Shown here in pieces: positions 26,228-34,927 of a DNA stretch of 64,000 nt. The stretch's first letter is position 1; the number at the start of each line of letters is the position of its first letter. The translations under genes and the position numbers were made by a program. This stretch comes from Olsenella uli (lineage in GTDB: Bacteria > Actinomycetota > Coriobacteriia > Coriobacteriales > Atopobiaceae), in assembly GCF_016899935.1 (NCBI RefSeq), contig NZ_JACJJK010000003.1, forward strand, positions 124,001 to 188,000. Direction: 5' to 3'. A model generated the notes under the pieces. It saw nothing but the letters and a program-made list of their open reading frames with translations. It was not told the DNA's origin and did not search any database.

Positions 26228-28246
26228 ATGAGGCAGGCGGTCGTGGGGCTTCTGGCGCACGTCGACGCGGGCAAGACCACGCTCGCGGAGGCGCTGCTCG
26301 CCGCAGCGGGCGCCGTCCGCACGCCCGGTCGCGTGGACAGCGGCAGCTCCCATCTGGACACGGATGCCATGGAGCGCGAGCGCGGCATCACGATCTTCTC
26401 TGCCACGGCGGCGCTCGACTGGGCGGGCGCCCACCTCATGCTCGTGGACGCGCCCGGTCACGTGGACTTCTCCGCCGAGGCCGAGCGCACGATCGCCGCG
26501 CTGGACGCGGCAATCCTGGTGGTGGGCGCCAACGACGGCGTGCAGGGCCACACGGAGACCCTCTGGGACCTACTCGCGCGCCACGGCGTGCCCACATATG
26601 TCTTTGTGAACAAGTGCGATCTGGAAAACCCCGGGCGAGAAGAACTTCTGGCCGAGCTGGCGTCGCGGCTCTCGCCGGGCTGCGTGGACGCGGCGGCGCT
26701 GCTCGCCGGTGACGCGGCCGCCGTGGAGGACGCCGCCGCCGCGACGGACGAGGCCGCGCTCGAGGAGTACCTGGAGACGGGCGCGCTCTCGGCGGAGGCG
26801 CTGCGTCGCCTGGTGGCGGGGCGTGCCCTCTTCCCGGTCTTCTTTGGTGCGGCGCTGCGGGACGACGGCGTGCGCGAGCTGCTCGACGGCCTCACCGCCC
26901 TGCTCGCCGAGCGCTCCTGGCCGGACGAGTTTGCGGCGCGCGTCTACCGCGTGAGCCGCGGCGCGCGGGGCGAGCGCCTTGCGTGGGTGAAGGTCACGGG
27001 CGGCACGCTCCGCGCGAAGATGCCGCTCGCGGGCGTGGACCGTCATGGCGAGCCCTGGGCCGAGAAGATCAACGAGGTGCGGCTCTACCAGGGCGCAAGC
27101 TTTGAGACCGTGGCGGAGGTCCCGGCCGGGCGGGTCTGTGCCGTCGCCGGGCTCACCCATGTCATCCCCGGCAGTGCCCTCGGCGCGGAGCCCGAGGGGG
27201 TGCGCGCGGCGCTCGCGCCCGTGCTGTCCTACCAGGTCATTCCCGAGTCCGGAGCGGACGCGAGCGCCCTCGTGCGGGCCCTGCGCGAGCTCGCGGACGA
27301 GGACCCGATGCTCGGCGTCACCTGGGAGGAGGAGCTGCAGGAGGCCCATGTCCAGCTCATGGGCGAGGTCCAGCAGGACGTGGTCGCGGCCCTCTTGCGC
27401 AAGCGCTACGGCTTCAACGTGACCTTCGGCCCCGGCGGCATCCTCTACAAGGAGACCGTGACCGCGCCCGCCGAGGGTGTGGGGCACTTCGAGCCGCTGC
27501 GCCATTACGCGGAGGTGCGCCTGCTTCTAGAGCCGCTGCCGCGCGGATCCGGCGTGGAGTTCGGTACGCGCTGCTCCACGGACGAGTTGGACCTCAACTG
27601 GCAGCGCCTCATCCTCACGAACGCCATGGAGCGCGACCACCGGGGCGTGCTCACCGGCGCGCCGCTCTCCGACGTGCGGATAACACTGCTCGCCGGTCGC
27701 GCGCACGCCAAGCACACCGAGGGCGGCGACTTCCGCCAGGCCACCTACCGTGCCGTCCGCCAGGCCCTCATGGGCGCGCGCGAGCGCGGGGAGTGCGTGC
27801 TCCTGGAGCCGTGGTACCGCTTCCGCCTCACGGTGCCGGCCGACCGCGTGGGCCGCGCACTCACGGACCTCACGCGCATGGCGGCGGAGTTCGGCGCGCC
27901 GGTCGCGTCCGGCGAGACGGCGCGCATCGCGGGCGAGGTGCCCGCCTCCGAGGTGGGGGAGTACGCGCTCGAGGTCGCGCGCTACACGGGCGGTCGCGGC
28001 CGCATCTCGCTCGAGCTCGCCGGCTACCGGCCGTGCCACAACGCCGACGAGGTCATCGCCACCGCGGCCTACGACCCCGAGGCCGACCTCCCCAACACGC
28101 CCGACTCCGTCTTCTGCAGCCACGGCGCCGGCCACACGGTGAAGTGGCGCGACGTCCCCGCCCACGCGCACACGACCGTGGACTCCGCGCGCCTGCGCCC
28201 GTACCGAGCCGCCGACGCCACGTTCTTCTCGGCCGCCCGGTCCTGA
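26228..28246 (+). CDS. TetM-like / EF-G-family translation GTPase
   Basis: Start at ATG 26228, eight bases after GAGGAGG. 672 aa (TetM proteins are about 640). G1 AHVDAGKTT (10-18), G3 DAPGHVDF (74-81), G4 NKCD (128-131); then EF-G domains II-V, including GYRPCHNADEVIATAAYDPE near the C-terminus. It is in the ribosomal-protection subfamily (TetM/TetW/OtrA-like), yet chromosomal members in this group often have no shown link to tetracycline. Role: GTP-dependent action on ribosomes; drug specificity unproven. The gene lies between CorA and a truncated ATP-grasp gene. Confidence 0.8.
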   Translation: MRQAVVGLLAHVDAGKTTLAEALLAAAGAVRTPGRVDSGSSHLDTDAMERERGITIFSATAALDWAGAHLMLVDAPGHVDFSAEAERTIAALDAAILVVGANDGVQGHTETLWDLLARHGVPTYVFVNKCDLENPGREELLAELASRLSPGCVDAAALLAGDAAAVEDAAAATDEAALEEYLETGALSAEALRRLVAGRALFPVFFGAALRDDGVRELLDGLTALLAERSWPDEFAARVYRVSRGARGERLAWVKVTGGTLRAKMPLAGVDRHGEPWAEKINEVRLYQGASFETVAEVPAGRVCAVAGLTHVIPGSALGAEPEGVRAALAPVLSYQVIPESGADASALVRALRELADEDPMLGVTWEEELQEAHVQLMGEVQQDVVAALLRKRYGFNVTFGPGGILYKETVTAPAEGVGHFEPLRHYAEVRLLLEPLPRGSGVEFGTRCSTDELDLNWQRLILTNAMERDHRGVLTGAPLSDVRITLLAGRAHAKHTEGGDFRQATYRAVRQALMGARERGECVLLEPWYRFRLTVPADRVGRALTDLTRMAAEFGAPVASGETARIAGEVPASEVGEYALEVARYTGGRGRISLELAGYRPCHNADEVIATAAYDPEADLPNTPDSVFCSHGAGHTVKWRDVPAHAHTTVDSARLRPYRAADATFFSAARS

Positions 28247-28263
28247 GCGCGTCGCAGCCGCAG

Positions 28264-28791
28264 CTAGAGCCCGACCTCGTGGACGGCGGCGTTGACCCAC
28301 TGGGTCTGGCTCACGCCGGCTCCCGTGAAGAGCCCGATGTCAAAGAGCGGATAGCTCGCGCCCGAGGGGATGCGCAGGTTGTCCTCCAGGACCCACCAGC
28401 GCCCGTCCTCGCCCTGGACGAGGTCCTCCCCGGCCACGTGGGCGTAGATGCCCGCTGGCGGCGTCATGCCGTTGACCTGCGGCAGGTAGCCGGTCGAGCT
28501 GTAGACGAACTCCTCCGGGATCACGCCGTCATGCACGATGCGCTTGTCCGAGTAGACGTCGCGCAAAAACGCGTTGAGGGCGGCCACGCGCTGCTTGAGG
28601 CCCGTCTCGAGCAGGTCGAACTCGTCGGACTCTATGACGCGCGGGATGTGGTCGTAGGGGAAGAGGCGGTCGTGGTACTCCCCGTCGCGGTAGATCCCAA
28701 AGCGGACGCCGTTGCGGGCGAGCTCCCGGTTGATGACGTCCCGGCGGCCGACGAGGCTCGCCGCCAGCTCCGCTGCCTCGGTCCTCTCCAC
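28264..28791 (-). pseudogene. Circularly permuted ATP-grasp protein, truncated
   Basis: From GTG 28791 (GGAGG seven bases upstream) the 175-aa frame gives the first third of the CP_ATPgrasp_2 family: PYDHIPRVIESDEFDLLETG, LKQRVAALNAFLRDVYSD, DGVIPEEFVYSSTGYLPQVN, and WWVLEDNLRIPSGASYPL. Full-length relatives are about 450-500 aa and often operate with an alpha-E protein; here the frame leaves the family after RIPSGASY and stops within 30 residues. The remaining ATP-binding domains are absent, so activity is unlikely. Confidence 0.6.
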
Positions 28792-29037
28792 GGTCAATCC
28801 TCCGCTTCGCCGGTTTCCCGCTTGCAGTCTGGGGTGGGCCCCTGCAGGGTTTGAGGGGACAGGGGCCCGCACATCAGCGTAGGGTTGCCTCGTTACGGGA
28901 CGCCGACGGGGCGTTTCGGAAGGTGTCGGCCGTGTTTCCGCTTCGTTCGAGCCGCATGAGGGCGCGCGCGGCGCGCTAGGGTGACGCAGGAACGCACGTT
29001 CAGCGGGCTCATCGGTTCACGCAGAGAGGGCGAGCGC

Positions 29038-29874
29038 ATGTCGTCGACATCGATCAGCAGGTCATCCTTCCTCGGGCTTCTCGCCATGGGCGCGGGCGCG
29101 CTCGCGCTCGCCGGGTGCTCCTCGGAGCCGCCTGCGGACGCCCCGGCCGAGGGCGCCCCCGAGGACGTCGCCGGCTTGCACTTCACCTTCATCGGGGACA
29201 ACAACTTCAAGCCCTATCGCTACGTCGAGACCGCGGACGACGGCAGCAGCACGACGGTGGGCCTCGACATCGCGGTGGCCGACGAGCTGGCCTCCCGCCT
29301 CGGCTTCACCTACGAGTTCAAGCCCATGTCCTTCACCGGCACGCTGCCCGCCATCCAGAACAAGCAGGCGGACTTCTCCATGGCCCTCGCGTCAAACCCG
29401 GAGCGCGAGGAGACCTTCGACTTCACGCAGGGCTACTACCAGCCGCGCGTGGGCGTGCTCACCAAGGAGGGCGCCGAGCTCGCGGACGTGGCCGCGCTCG
29501 ACGGGCACCACCTCTCCTGCATGACGGGCACGGTCCAGAACCAGATGCTCACCGAGCTCTGCCCGAACGCCCAGATCTCCACCTACGACACCGCCGACCA
29601 GGCCATGCAGGAGGTCGTGGCCGGCCGCGTGGACGCCTACGTGTGCGACGGCGCCGAGGGCGGCTCCATGGCCGAGGCCAACCCCGGCCTGGTCTGCACG
29701 CTCCTGCCCGACGACGAGACGAGCGACTACGTGGGCGCCTACCGCATCATGGGCTGGAAGGGCGCGCCCTTCATCCCCGCCTTCGACGGGGCGCTCGACG
29801 ACATGAAGGCCGACGGCACTCTCGAGGGCTTCATCCACACCTGGGTGGGCCCCGACTTCTCCTACGGCGACTAG
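29038..29874 (+). CDS. Amino-acid ABC transporter, substrate-binding lipoprotein
   Basis: Start at ATG 29038. 278 aa: twin-arginine-free signal with lipobox ALAGC (C27), then an SBP_bac_3 fold (GLDIAVADELASRLGFTYEF, MSFTGTLPAIQNKQADFSM, NPEREETFDFTQGYYQPR). It captures a polar amino acid or similar ligand outside the cell. It pairs with the permease 17 bases downstream. A second such importer, complete with ATPase, is at 43705-46022. The 165-bp gap upstream (28873-29037) holds no recognisable element. Confidence 0.85.
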   Translation: MSSTSISRSSFLGLLAMGAGALALAGCSSEPPADAPAEGAPEDVAGLHFTFIGDNNFKPYRYVETADDGSSTTVGLDIAVADELASRLGFTYEFKPMSFTGTLPAIQNKQADFSMALASNPEREETFDFTQGYYQPRVGVLTKEGAELADVAALDGHHLSCMTGTVQNQMLTELCPNAQISTYDTADQAMQEVVAGRVDAYVCDGAEGGSMAEANPGLVCTLLPDDETSDYVGAYRIMGWKGAPFIPAFDGALDDMKADGTLEGFIHTWVGPDFSYGD

Positions 29875-29891
29875 CGGGCGGCGAGAAGGAC

Positions 29892-30536
29892 GTGCGGTTC
29901 GACCTCATAGCCCCCTACGCGGGGATGTTTCGCGACGGCCTGGTGGTGACGCTCCAGTTCACGGGCCTCTCGCTCCTGGTGGCCCTCGCGCTCGGCGCCG
30001 TGCTCGCGCCGCTCAAGCTCGTGCGCTGCCGCCCGCTTTCGTGGGCGCTCAGGCTCTACACGTCGCTCGCGCGCGGCATCCCGCTCATGGTGCTGCTCTT
30101 CCTCGTGTACTTTGCCACGCCGCAGCTCACGGGCTGGGCGATCACGCCGCTCCAGGCGGGGGTGGCTACGTTCGGCCTGGCGGGCGCCGCCAACGTCTCC
30201 GAGGTCCTGCGCGGGTGCATCCAGGGCGTGGACCGGGGCCAGTACGACGCGGCGCGCTCGTTGGGCATGACGTTCGTGCAGACGATGCGCTACGTCATGG
30301 TGCCCGAGGCCCTGCGCTCGGCGGCGCCCGCCCTCGTGAACGAGGCGATCACGCTGCTCAAGGGCTCGGCGCTCGTCTCCACGATCGGCGTCGCGGACAC
30401 GCTCAAGGCGGCCACCACGGCGCAGGCCATGACCTACCGCTCCTTCGAGCCGCTCGTCGTTGCGGCGCTCATCTACTACGCGCTCGTGGTCGCGCTCACC
30501 GCGCTCGGCGGCCTCCTGGAGCGCCGCCTCGCGTAG
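29892..30536 (+). CDS. Amino-acid ABC transporter permease
   Basis: Start most likely GTG 29892, giving the usual FDLIAPYAGMFRDGLVVTL opening; the only ribosome-binding sequence is GAGAAGGA in the dispersed 13-mer (29880-29892), set very close to the start. 214 aa, five membrane helices, HisM/GlnP family; the EAA loop is QYDAARSLGMTFVQTMRYVMVPEALR. No ATPase gene follows: the next gene is on the other strand. An ATPase from elsewhere, such as 45270-46022, would have to be shared. Confidence 0.8.
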   Translation: MRFDLIAPYAGMFRDGLVVTLQFTGLSLLVALALGAVLAPLKLVRCRPLSWALRLYTSLARGIPLMVLLFLVYFATPQLTGWAITPLQAGVATFGLAGAANVSEVLRGCIQGVDRGQYDAARSLGMTFVQTMRYVMVPEALRSAAPALVNEAITLLKGSALVSTIGVADTLKAATTAQAMTYRSFEPLVVAALIYYALVVALTALGGLLERRLA

Positions 30537-30562
30537 GGCGACGCTTCGTGCTCGCGCTGCTC

Positions 30563-30578
30563 GGACGGGGTCCCGTCC
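30563..30578. repeat. Short GGACGGG/CCCGTCC hairpin
   Basis: GGACGGG and CCCGTCC around GT, between convergent genes. Probably a decayed relative of the GGGACNGTCCC palindromes or a simple terminator; no T run follows. Confidence 0.35.
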
Positions 30579-30593
30579 CCAGTCAGCAGCCAA

Positions 30594-31118
30594 TTAGCAG
30601 CCGAACATCGCGTCCAGCAGCGCGATGCCGGTCCGGGTGCGAAAGACGCGCTCCCGGGCGGCCCGGATTGCGCGCTCGCCGGCACCGTCCTCGTAGAGGT
30701 TCACGAGGAAGTCCGCCTCGACGAGTATCTGGTGGTCGGGCTTCTCGATGTGCGCGTAGCTGTGGTGGTGCCCCACGAGCCACGCCGCGCGCTCGCACGT
30801 CGTTTCGGGGAGGCCGGCGCGGGCGAGCAGCGCGCGGGCGGGCGCCGGGCCCTCCTGCTCCTGGAGACGGCCGTCGCAGCGCCCGTACTTCTCCTCCGCC
30901 GGGTGGATCCCGATGTCGTGCACGATGGCCGCCGCCTCGAGCGCGAGCAGCTCGGGGTCCGTGAGGCCCTCCTCCCGCCCGATGGTGCGCGCGAGGCTGT
31001 GGACCTTGAGGAAGTGCTGGATGCGTCGCGCGTCCCCGCAGTCGAACTCGATCATGTCGAGCATGGCCCGGTGCAGCAGCTCTTCTCGCCCGCGTTCTTC
31101 TCGCCCGCGTGTGTCCAT
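30594..31118 (-). CDS. HD-domain phosphohydrolase
   Basis: Start at ATG 31118 after GGGAGGGG; the longer frame lacks homology. 174 aa. IQHFLKVHSLARTIG supplies the first metal histidine, AAAIVHDIGIHPAEEKYG the HD pair, and WLVGHHHSYAHIEKPDHQIL later histidines, matching small HD hydrolases that act on nucleotides or phosphates. Substrate unknown. The sequence around the start holds two adjacent TTCTTCTCGCCC copies (reverse variant of the dispersed motif) that encode the Arg/Glu-rich REERGREE segment. Confidence 0.75.
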   Translation of the reverse strand: MDTRGREERGREELLHRAMLDMIEFDCGDARRIQHFLKVHSLARTIGREEGLTDPELLALEAAAIVHDIGIHPAEEKYGRCDGRLQEQEGPAPARALLARAGLPETTCERAAWLVGHHHSYAHIEKPDHQILVEADFLVNLYEDGAGERAIRAARERVFRTRTGIALLDAMFGC

Positions 31119-31182
31119 GCGTCCCCTCCCGCGTTGGCTCTCGGTGCTCCGGACCAGTGTGGGACAACGCTGTGGCCGGCGT

Positions 31183-31209
31183 GTTACAAAGGGACGGTCC
31201 CTTCGTAAC
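31183..31209. repeat. GGGACGGTCCC palindrome (REP-like), GTTAC arms
   Basis: GTTACAAAGGGAC and GTCCCTTCGTAAC around one G, with a single mismatch in the arms. It lies in the divergent region between the HD protein and the acetyltransferase. Core as in the other REP-like sites, arms different. Confidence 0.65.
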
Positions 31210-31224
31210 GTCAGGAGGCCAGCG

Positions 31225-31704
31225 GTGAGTGACAATCCCCGGTTCAGAGAGGCCGAGCGCGCGGACGTGCCGCTCATCCTCACGTTCATCCGCGAGCTCG
31301 CGGACTACGAGGGCATGCTCGACGAGGTGGTGGCGGACGAGGCCACGCTCGAGGAGTGGCTCTTCGACCGGCGCGCCGCCGAGGTGATCTTTGCGCTGGA
31401 GGACGGGCGCGAGGTGGGCTTTGCGCTCTTCTTCCACAACTTCTCGACCTTCCTCGGCCGGGCGGGCCTCTACCTGGAGGACCTCTACGTGCGGCCCGAG
31501 TGTCGCGGGCGCGGCTACGGCAAGGCGCTGCTCAGGCGGCTCGCGCGGATCGCCGTCGAGCGCGGGTGCGGCCGGCTGGAGTGGTGGTGCCTGGACTGGA
31601 ACCGCCCGAGCATCGACTTCTACCTCGCGATGGGCGCCGAGCCCATGAGCGACTGGACCGTCTACCGCGTGGCCGGCGACGCCCTCGCGGACCTCGCGCG
31701 CTGA
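31225..31704 (+). CDS. GNAT-family N-acetyltransferase (SSAT-like)
   Basis: Start at GTG 31225, six bases after GGAGG. 159 aa. RFREAERADVPLILTFIREL opens the fold; LYLEDLYVRPECRGRGYGKAL (about 90-110) is the acetyl-CoA loop with RGRGYGK; EWWCLDWNRPSIDFYLAMGAEP is the C-terminal active region. The FHNFSTFLGRAGLYLEDLYV block resembles diamine acetyltransferases of the SSAT type, so a polyamine or thialysine-like substrate is possible. Confidence 0.85.
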   Translation: MSDNPRFREAERADVPLILTFIRELADYEGMLDEVVADEATLEEWLFDRRAAEVIFALEDGREVGFALFFHNFSTFLGRAGLYLEDLYVRPECRGRGYGKALLRRLARIAVERGCGRLEWWCLDWNRPSIDFYLAMGAEPMSDWTVYRVAGDALADLAR

Positions 31705-31740
31705 CGCTCGCCGCTTGCTGCCGCTGGGTCCTTCTCGGCT

Positions 31741-31843
31741 TCAAAACCTCACAGGTGGTGTGAGTTTTCTCGCTAATGCGAGTAAAAGATAAACGACAGC
31801 GATAATAGCATCACTATAAGTTCCACCACCTGTGAGGTTTTGA
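31741..31843. mobile_element. MITE-like element, copy 1 (AAAACCTCACAGGTG ends)
   Basis: 20-bp perfect terminal inverted repeats: TCAAAACCTCACAGGTGGTG and its complement at 31824-31843. AT-rich 63-bp interior that differs from copies 2 and 3 except for a TATAAGTTC-like part. No coding sequence. No clear target duplication at the edges. Confidence 0.65.
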
Positions 31844-31878
31844 AACGCGCGGGCGAGAAGGACGGCGGACCCCGCGCG

Positions 31879-32874
31879 CTAGACCAGGTCGTACGGCATC
31901 TGCCGGGCCACCAGGTAGAAGAGCGCGAGCGCAGGCCACGCCAGCGGGAAAAAGAAGTACGCGCCGCCCAGCACGAGGGCGCGCAGCACGTAGAACGCCG
32001 CGCGCCGGCCGCCCGTGCGCTCCCTGGTCTCGCAGCTCATCCGCACGAAGGCGCCGCCCGGCGTGGAGCCGCCGTGCCGCCAGGGGACCACGAGCTCGAC
32101 CCAGACGAACGCCGCGTACAGAACCACGTCCGTGAGCTGGGAGCGCACGCCCTCGGGGGCGCCGACGAGCCCCAGCGCCAGCGCGAGCGCCCCACCCGCC
32201 ACGAGCGAGACGAGCGTGACGAGCAGCGTGTCCAGCCAGAGCGCCACGCAGCGCCGCACGAAGCCCGGCTCGTGCGTGACCTCGCCCTCCTCAGCGAGCG
32301 CGCCCGGCGGCAGCACGCGGGCGAGCAGTGCCGCGCAGCCCCAGCCGAGCGCCGCGCCCGAGGTGTTGTAGATGAGGTCGTCCACGTCCGCCGTGCGGTA
32401 CGCGTACGGGTAGACGCCAAAGAGCCCCGTGCCCTGCGCGACCTCGATGGCCAGCGACGCCAGCAGCCCCACGACCACGGAGCGCCAGAACCCCCAGCGC
32501 AGAAGGCGCCCCGCGATGAATCCCAGCGGCATGAAGAGCACCACGTTGAAGGCGATCTGCGGCAGCGTGCTCACGCCCTCGCGCGCGAAGTCCCCCACGA
32601 AGGCCAGCGGGTCCAGCTGCCAGGGGATCCCGTAGGTGATGCCGGGGCCGGCGTCCCCGCTCGGCAGCGGCCAGAGCGTGAAGCAGCCCAGGCCCAGCAC
32701 GTAGAGCACCGCGAGGTAGGTGGAGACGACCGTGCCAAAGCGCAGCCGCCCGTCGCGGTGGTAGACCCAGGCCAGGATCGGCAGCGTGAGCGCGAGGGAG
32801 GCCATCGGCCACAGGACCAGCGCCAGCAGGAAGTTCTCCGTGTAGCCCGCAAGGAAGCGCCTGATGAGGTTCAT
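31879..32874 (-). CDS. VanZ-family protein with RDD domain
   Basis: Start at ATG 32874 (MNLIRRFLAGYTENFLLALV). 331 aa. VanZ domain at about 20-175 (LGCFTLWPLP, AFNVVLFMPLGFI, IEVAQGTGLFGVYPYAYRTADVDDLIYNTSGAALG); RDD domain with three more helices at about 200-320. VanZ confers low-level teicoplanin resistance in Tn1546, but most homologs are of unknown function. The region before the start is the dispersed-motif variant GGCGAGAAGAACGG, whose GAGAAG may act as ribosome-binding site. Confidence 0.8.
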   Translation of the reverse strand: MNLIRRFLAGYTENFLLALVLWPMASLALTLPILAWVYHRDGRLRFGTVVSTYLAVLYVLGLGCFTLWPLPSGDAGPGITYGIPWQLDPLAFVGDFAREGVSTLPQIAFNVVLFMPLGFIAGRLLRWGFWRSVVVGLLASLAIEVAQGTGLFGVYPYAYRTADVDDLIYNTSGAALGWGCAALLARVLPPGALAEEGEVTHEPGFVRRCVALWLDTLLVTLVSLVAGGALALALGLVGAPEGVRSQLTDVVLYAAFVWVELVVPWRHGGSTPGGAFVRMSCETRERTGGRRAAFYVLRALVLGGAYFFFPLAWPALALFYLVARQMPYDLV

Positions 32875-32992
32875 GTCGTCCGTTCTTCTCGCCTGCTCTT
32901 GCGCCCCTATTGTTCCCCGCCGGGGCGTCAGCAGCCATCGATGTTCCTTACGATTTCGCAAGGCGAGAAGCTCCGTGGGGGCGCCGCCTCGG

Positions 32993-33091
32993 AAAACCTC
33001 ACAGGTGTCAGAAGTCAACTTTACTGATACAAAGAAAACCTATAATAAGTTCATAGAACATCGCGAGAAGAACCACCACCTGTGAGGTTTT
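32993..33091. mobile_element. MITE-like element, copy 2
   Basis: 15-bp ends AAAACCTCACAGGTG (32993-33007) mirrored at 33077-33091. The interior (AGTCAACTTTACTGA..., ATAATAAGTTCATAGAAC, GCGAGAAGAACCACC) is almost the same as copy 3. It lies between the divergent VanZ and ABC-transporter genes. Confidence 0.7.
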
Positions 33092-33202
33092 TCTCCCGCA
33101 AAGGTTGTCACCCCAGGGTGTCAGCCTCCCCGGCGACCCCGTCCTCGCCCGCGCGGTCGGCAAGACTGCCTGCGTACCGAGAAACGCGACGAAGGGAGAG
33201 AG

Positions 33203-34138
33203 ATGGACGCTGCGACGCGGGGAGGCATGGCCGTCACCACGGCGGGCCTCACCAAGCGCTACGGGGACGCGTGCGTGGTCGACCGCGTGAGCCTGGCCGT
33301 GCCCGAGCGCGCGGTCTACGGCTTTCTGGGCCCCAACGGGGCCGGCAAGTCGACCACGATGAAGATGCTGCTGGGCCTCGTGCACCCCACGGAGGGCTCG
33401 GCCACGGTCCTGGGCACGCCCATGACGCCGGCAAACCGCCTCGAGGTGCTGCGCCGCGTGGGCTCGCTCATCGAGAGCCCGAGCTGCTACCCGCACCTCA
33501 CCGCGCGCGAGAACCTGGAGATCGTGCGCCAGCTGCGCGGCCTGCCCGCCTCGGAGATCGACGAGGTGCTGAGGATCGTCCGCCTGGACGACCCGTCGCT
33601 CAGGCGCAAGCGCGTGGGGAACTTCTCGCTCGGCATGAAGCAGCGTCTCGGCATCGCCGCCGCGCTCATGGGCCGCCCGCCGCTGCTCCTGCTCGACGAG
33701 CCCACCAACGGCCTCGACCCCTCGGGCATCCACGAGATCCGCGCCCTCGTGCGCGAGCTCCCGCGCATGTTCGACATGACGGTCGTCGTCTCCAGCCACC
33801 TGCTCTCCGAGATCGACCAGATGGCCGACCACGTGGGGATCATCCGCAGGGGCCAGATGGTGTGGCAGGGACCGCTCGCGGAGCTTCACGCGCGCGGGCG
33901 GCGCTGGATCGCCCTGCGCACCACGGACAACGCGCGGGCGCGCCAGCTGCTGCCCGGCGCGCAGGTGGACCCGGACGATGCCTCCTACCTGCGCCTGCGC
34001 GCGGTGGACGACGCTGCGGCGGCGCGGGTCAGCCTGGGCCTCGCCAGTCGCGGCGTGGGCGTGGTGCGCATGGAGGAGCACGAGGACTCGCTCGAGGACA
34101 TCTTCCTCAGGCTCACCGGGATGGAGGAGACGCTATGA
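33203..34138 (+). CDS. LanF-type ABC transporter ATP-binding protein
   Basis: 311 aa, ATP-binding subunit of the BcrA/LanF class: Walker A GPNGAGKSTT (about 48-57), signature FSLGMKQRL, Walker B LLLLDEPTNGLDP, then a C-terminal extension (about 215-311). Two six-helix permeases follow with overlap or 1-bp spacing, as in the LanFEG self-immunity and bacitracin or lantibiotic export systems. It likely expels a membrane-targeting peptide. No lantibiotic biosynthesis genes are visible, so defence against foreign bacteriocins is more likely than self-immunity. Confidence 0.82.
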   Translation: MDAATRGGMAVTTAGLTKRYGDACVVDRVSLAVPERAVYGFLGPNGAGKSTTMKMLLGLVHPTEGSATVLGTPMTPANRLEVLRRVGSLIESPSCYPHLTARENLEIVRQLRGLPASEIDEVLRIVRLDDPSLRRKRVGNFSLGMKQRLGIAAALMGRPPLLLLDEPTNGLDPSGIHEIRALVRELPRMFDMTVVVSSHLLSEIDQMADHVGIIRRGQMVWQGPLAELHARGRRWIALRTTDNARARQLLPGAQVDPDDASYLRLRAVDDAAAARVSLGLASRGVGVVRMEEHEDSLEDIFLRLTGMEETL

Positions 34139-34926
34139 CGGGCGAGAAGAACGCGGCACTCGCCGCCGCGCCGAGGCCGGGCATGGTGCGCCAGGTCCTG
34201 CTCGAGTTCGGGAAGAGCCGGCGCAAGCACCTCTGGCTCATCTGCGCCGCCATGCTCGGCGTGCTCCTGCTGTGGTTTGGCTACCAGTCGTCGCGCCAGG
34301 TCGAGCACACGACTGACTACCGCGCGCTGCTCTACAGCCTGCCGGTCGTCAACGCGATCTTCCTCCCGCTTCTGTCCGCCGTGGTGGCCTCGACGGTCTG
34401 CGACGTGGAGAACCGTGCGAACATGTGGAAGGAGCTCCTCACGATGGAGCGCGCGGAGGACCTCTTCTGCGCGAAGTGGCTCACCTGCTCTCTCGTGATG
34501 GCCGTCGTGGTGACGGCCGAGGTCGTGGCCGCCTCGCTCATCGGTGGCTCCCTCGGCTTTGGCGCCGTCCCGGCGGGCGAGTGCTTCGTGCTCTGGGTCT
34601 CCACGCTTTCCGCGTGCCTCTTCGTGACGACGGTCGTGGAGTGCCTCTGCCTCTTCATCGCCAACCAGTTCGTGCCGCTCGTCATGGGCGTGGCGCTGTC
34701 GTTTCTGGGGCTCTTCTCGATGTACCTGCCGCCGGCCTTCTCGGTCCTCGTGCCGAGCTCCTACTTCGCCCTCATGTCCACCGTGAGCATGTCCTACGAC
34801 GCCGCCGCCGGGGTGGCGACCTTTGGCAGCGTCGCCTGGCCGGTGGGCTACTTCGCCGTCATCGTCCTCGTCACCGTCGCCGCGTTCGCGCTGTCGCTTC
34901 GGGCCTTCATGAGAAGGGAGCTCTAG
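34135..34926 (+). CDS. LanE-type ABC transporter permease
   Basis: 263 aa, ATG overlaps the ATPase stop (ATGA). Six membrane helices with EFGKSRRKHLWLICAAMLGVLLL at the start and the MWKELLTMERAEDLFCAKW cytoplasmic block typical of MutE/EpiE-family permeases. N-terminal MTGEKNAALAAAP derives from a dispersed-motif variant and precedes the conserved region. Partners: the 33203 ATPase and the 34928 permease. Confidence 0.78.
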   Translation: MTGEKNAALAAAPRPGMVRQVLLEFGKSRRKHLWLICAAMLGVLLLWFGYQSSRQVEHTTDYRALLYSLPVVNAIFLPLLSAVVASTVCDVENRANMWKELLTMERAEDLFCAKWLTCSLVMAVVVTAEVVAASLIGGSLGFGAVPAGECFVLWVSTLSACLFVTTVVECLCLFIANQFVPLVMGVALSFLGLFSMYLPPAFSVLVPSSYFALMSTVSMSYDAAAGVATFGSVAWPVGYFAVIVLVTVAAFALSLRAFMRREL

Positions 34927-34927
34927 C

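Noticed and set aside
26228-28246. Calling the TetM-like GTPase a tetracycline-resistance gene
   Set aside because: Family membership is clear but drug specificity is not readable; host-like composition gives no sign of acquired resistance.
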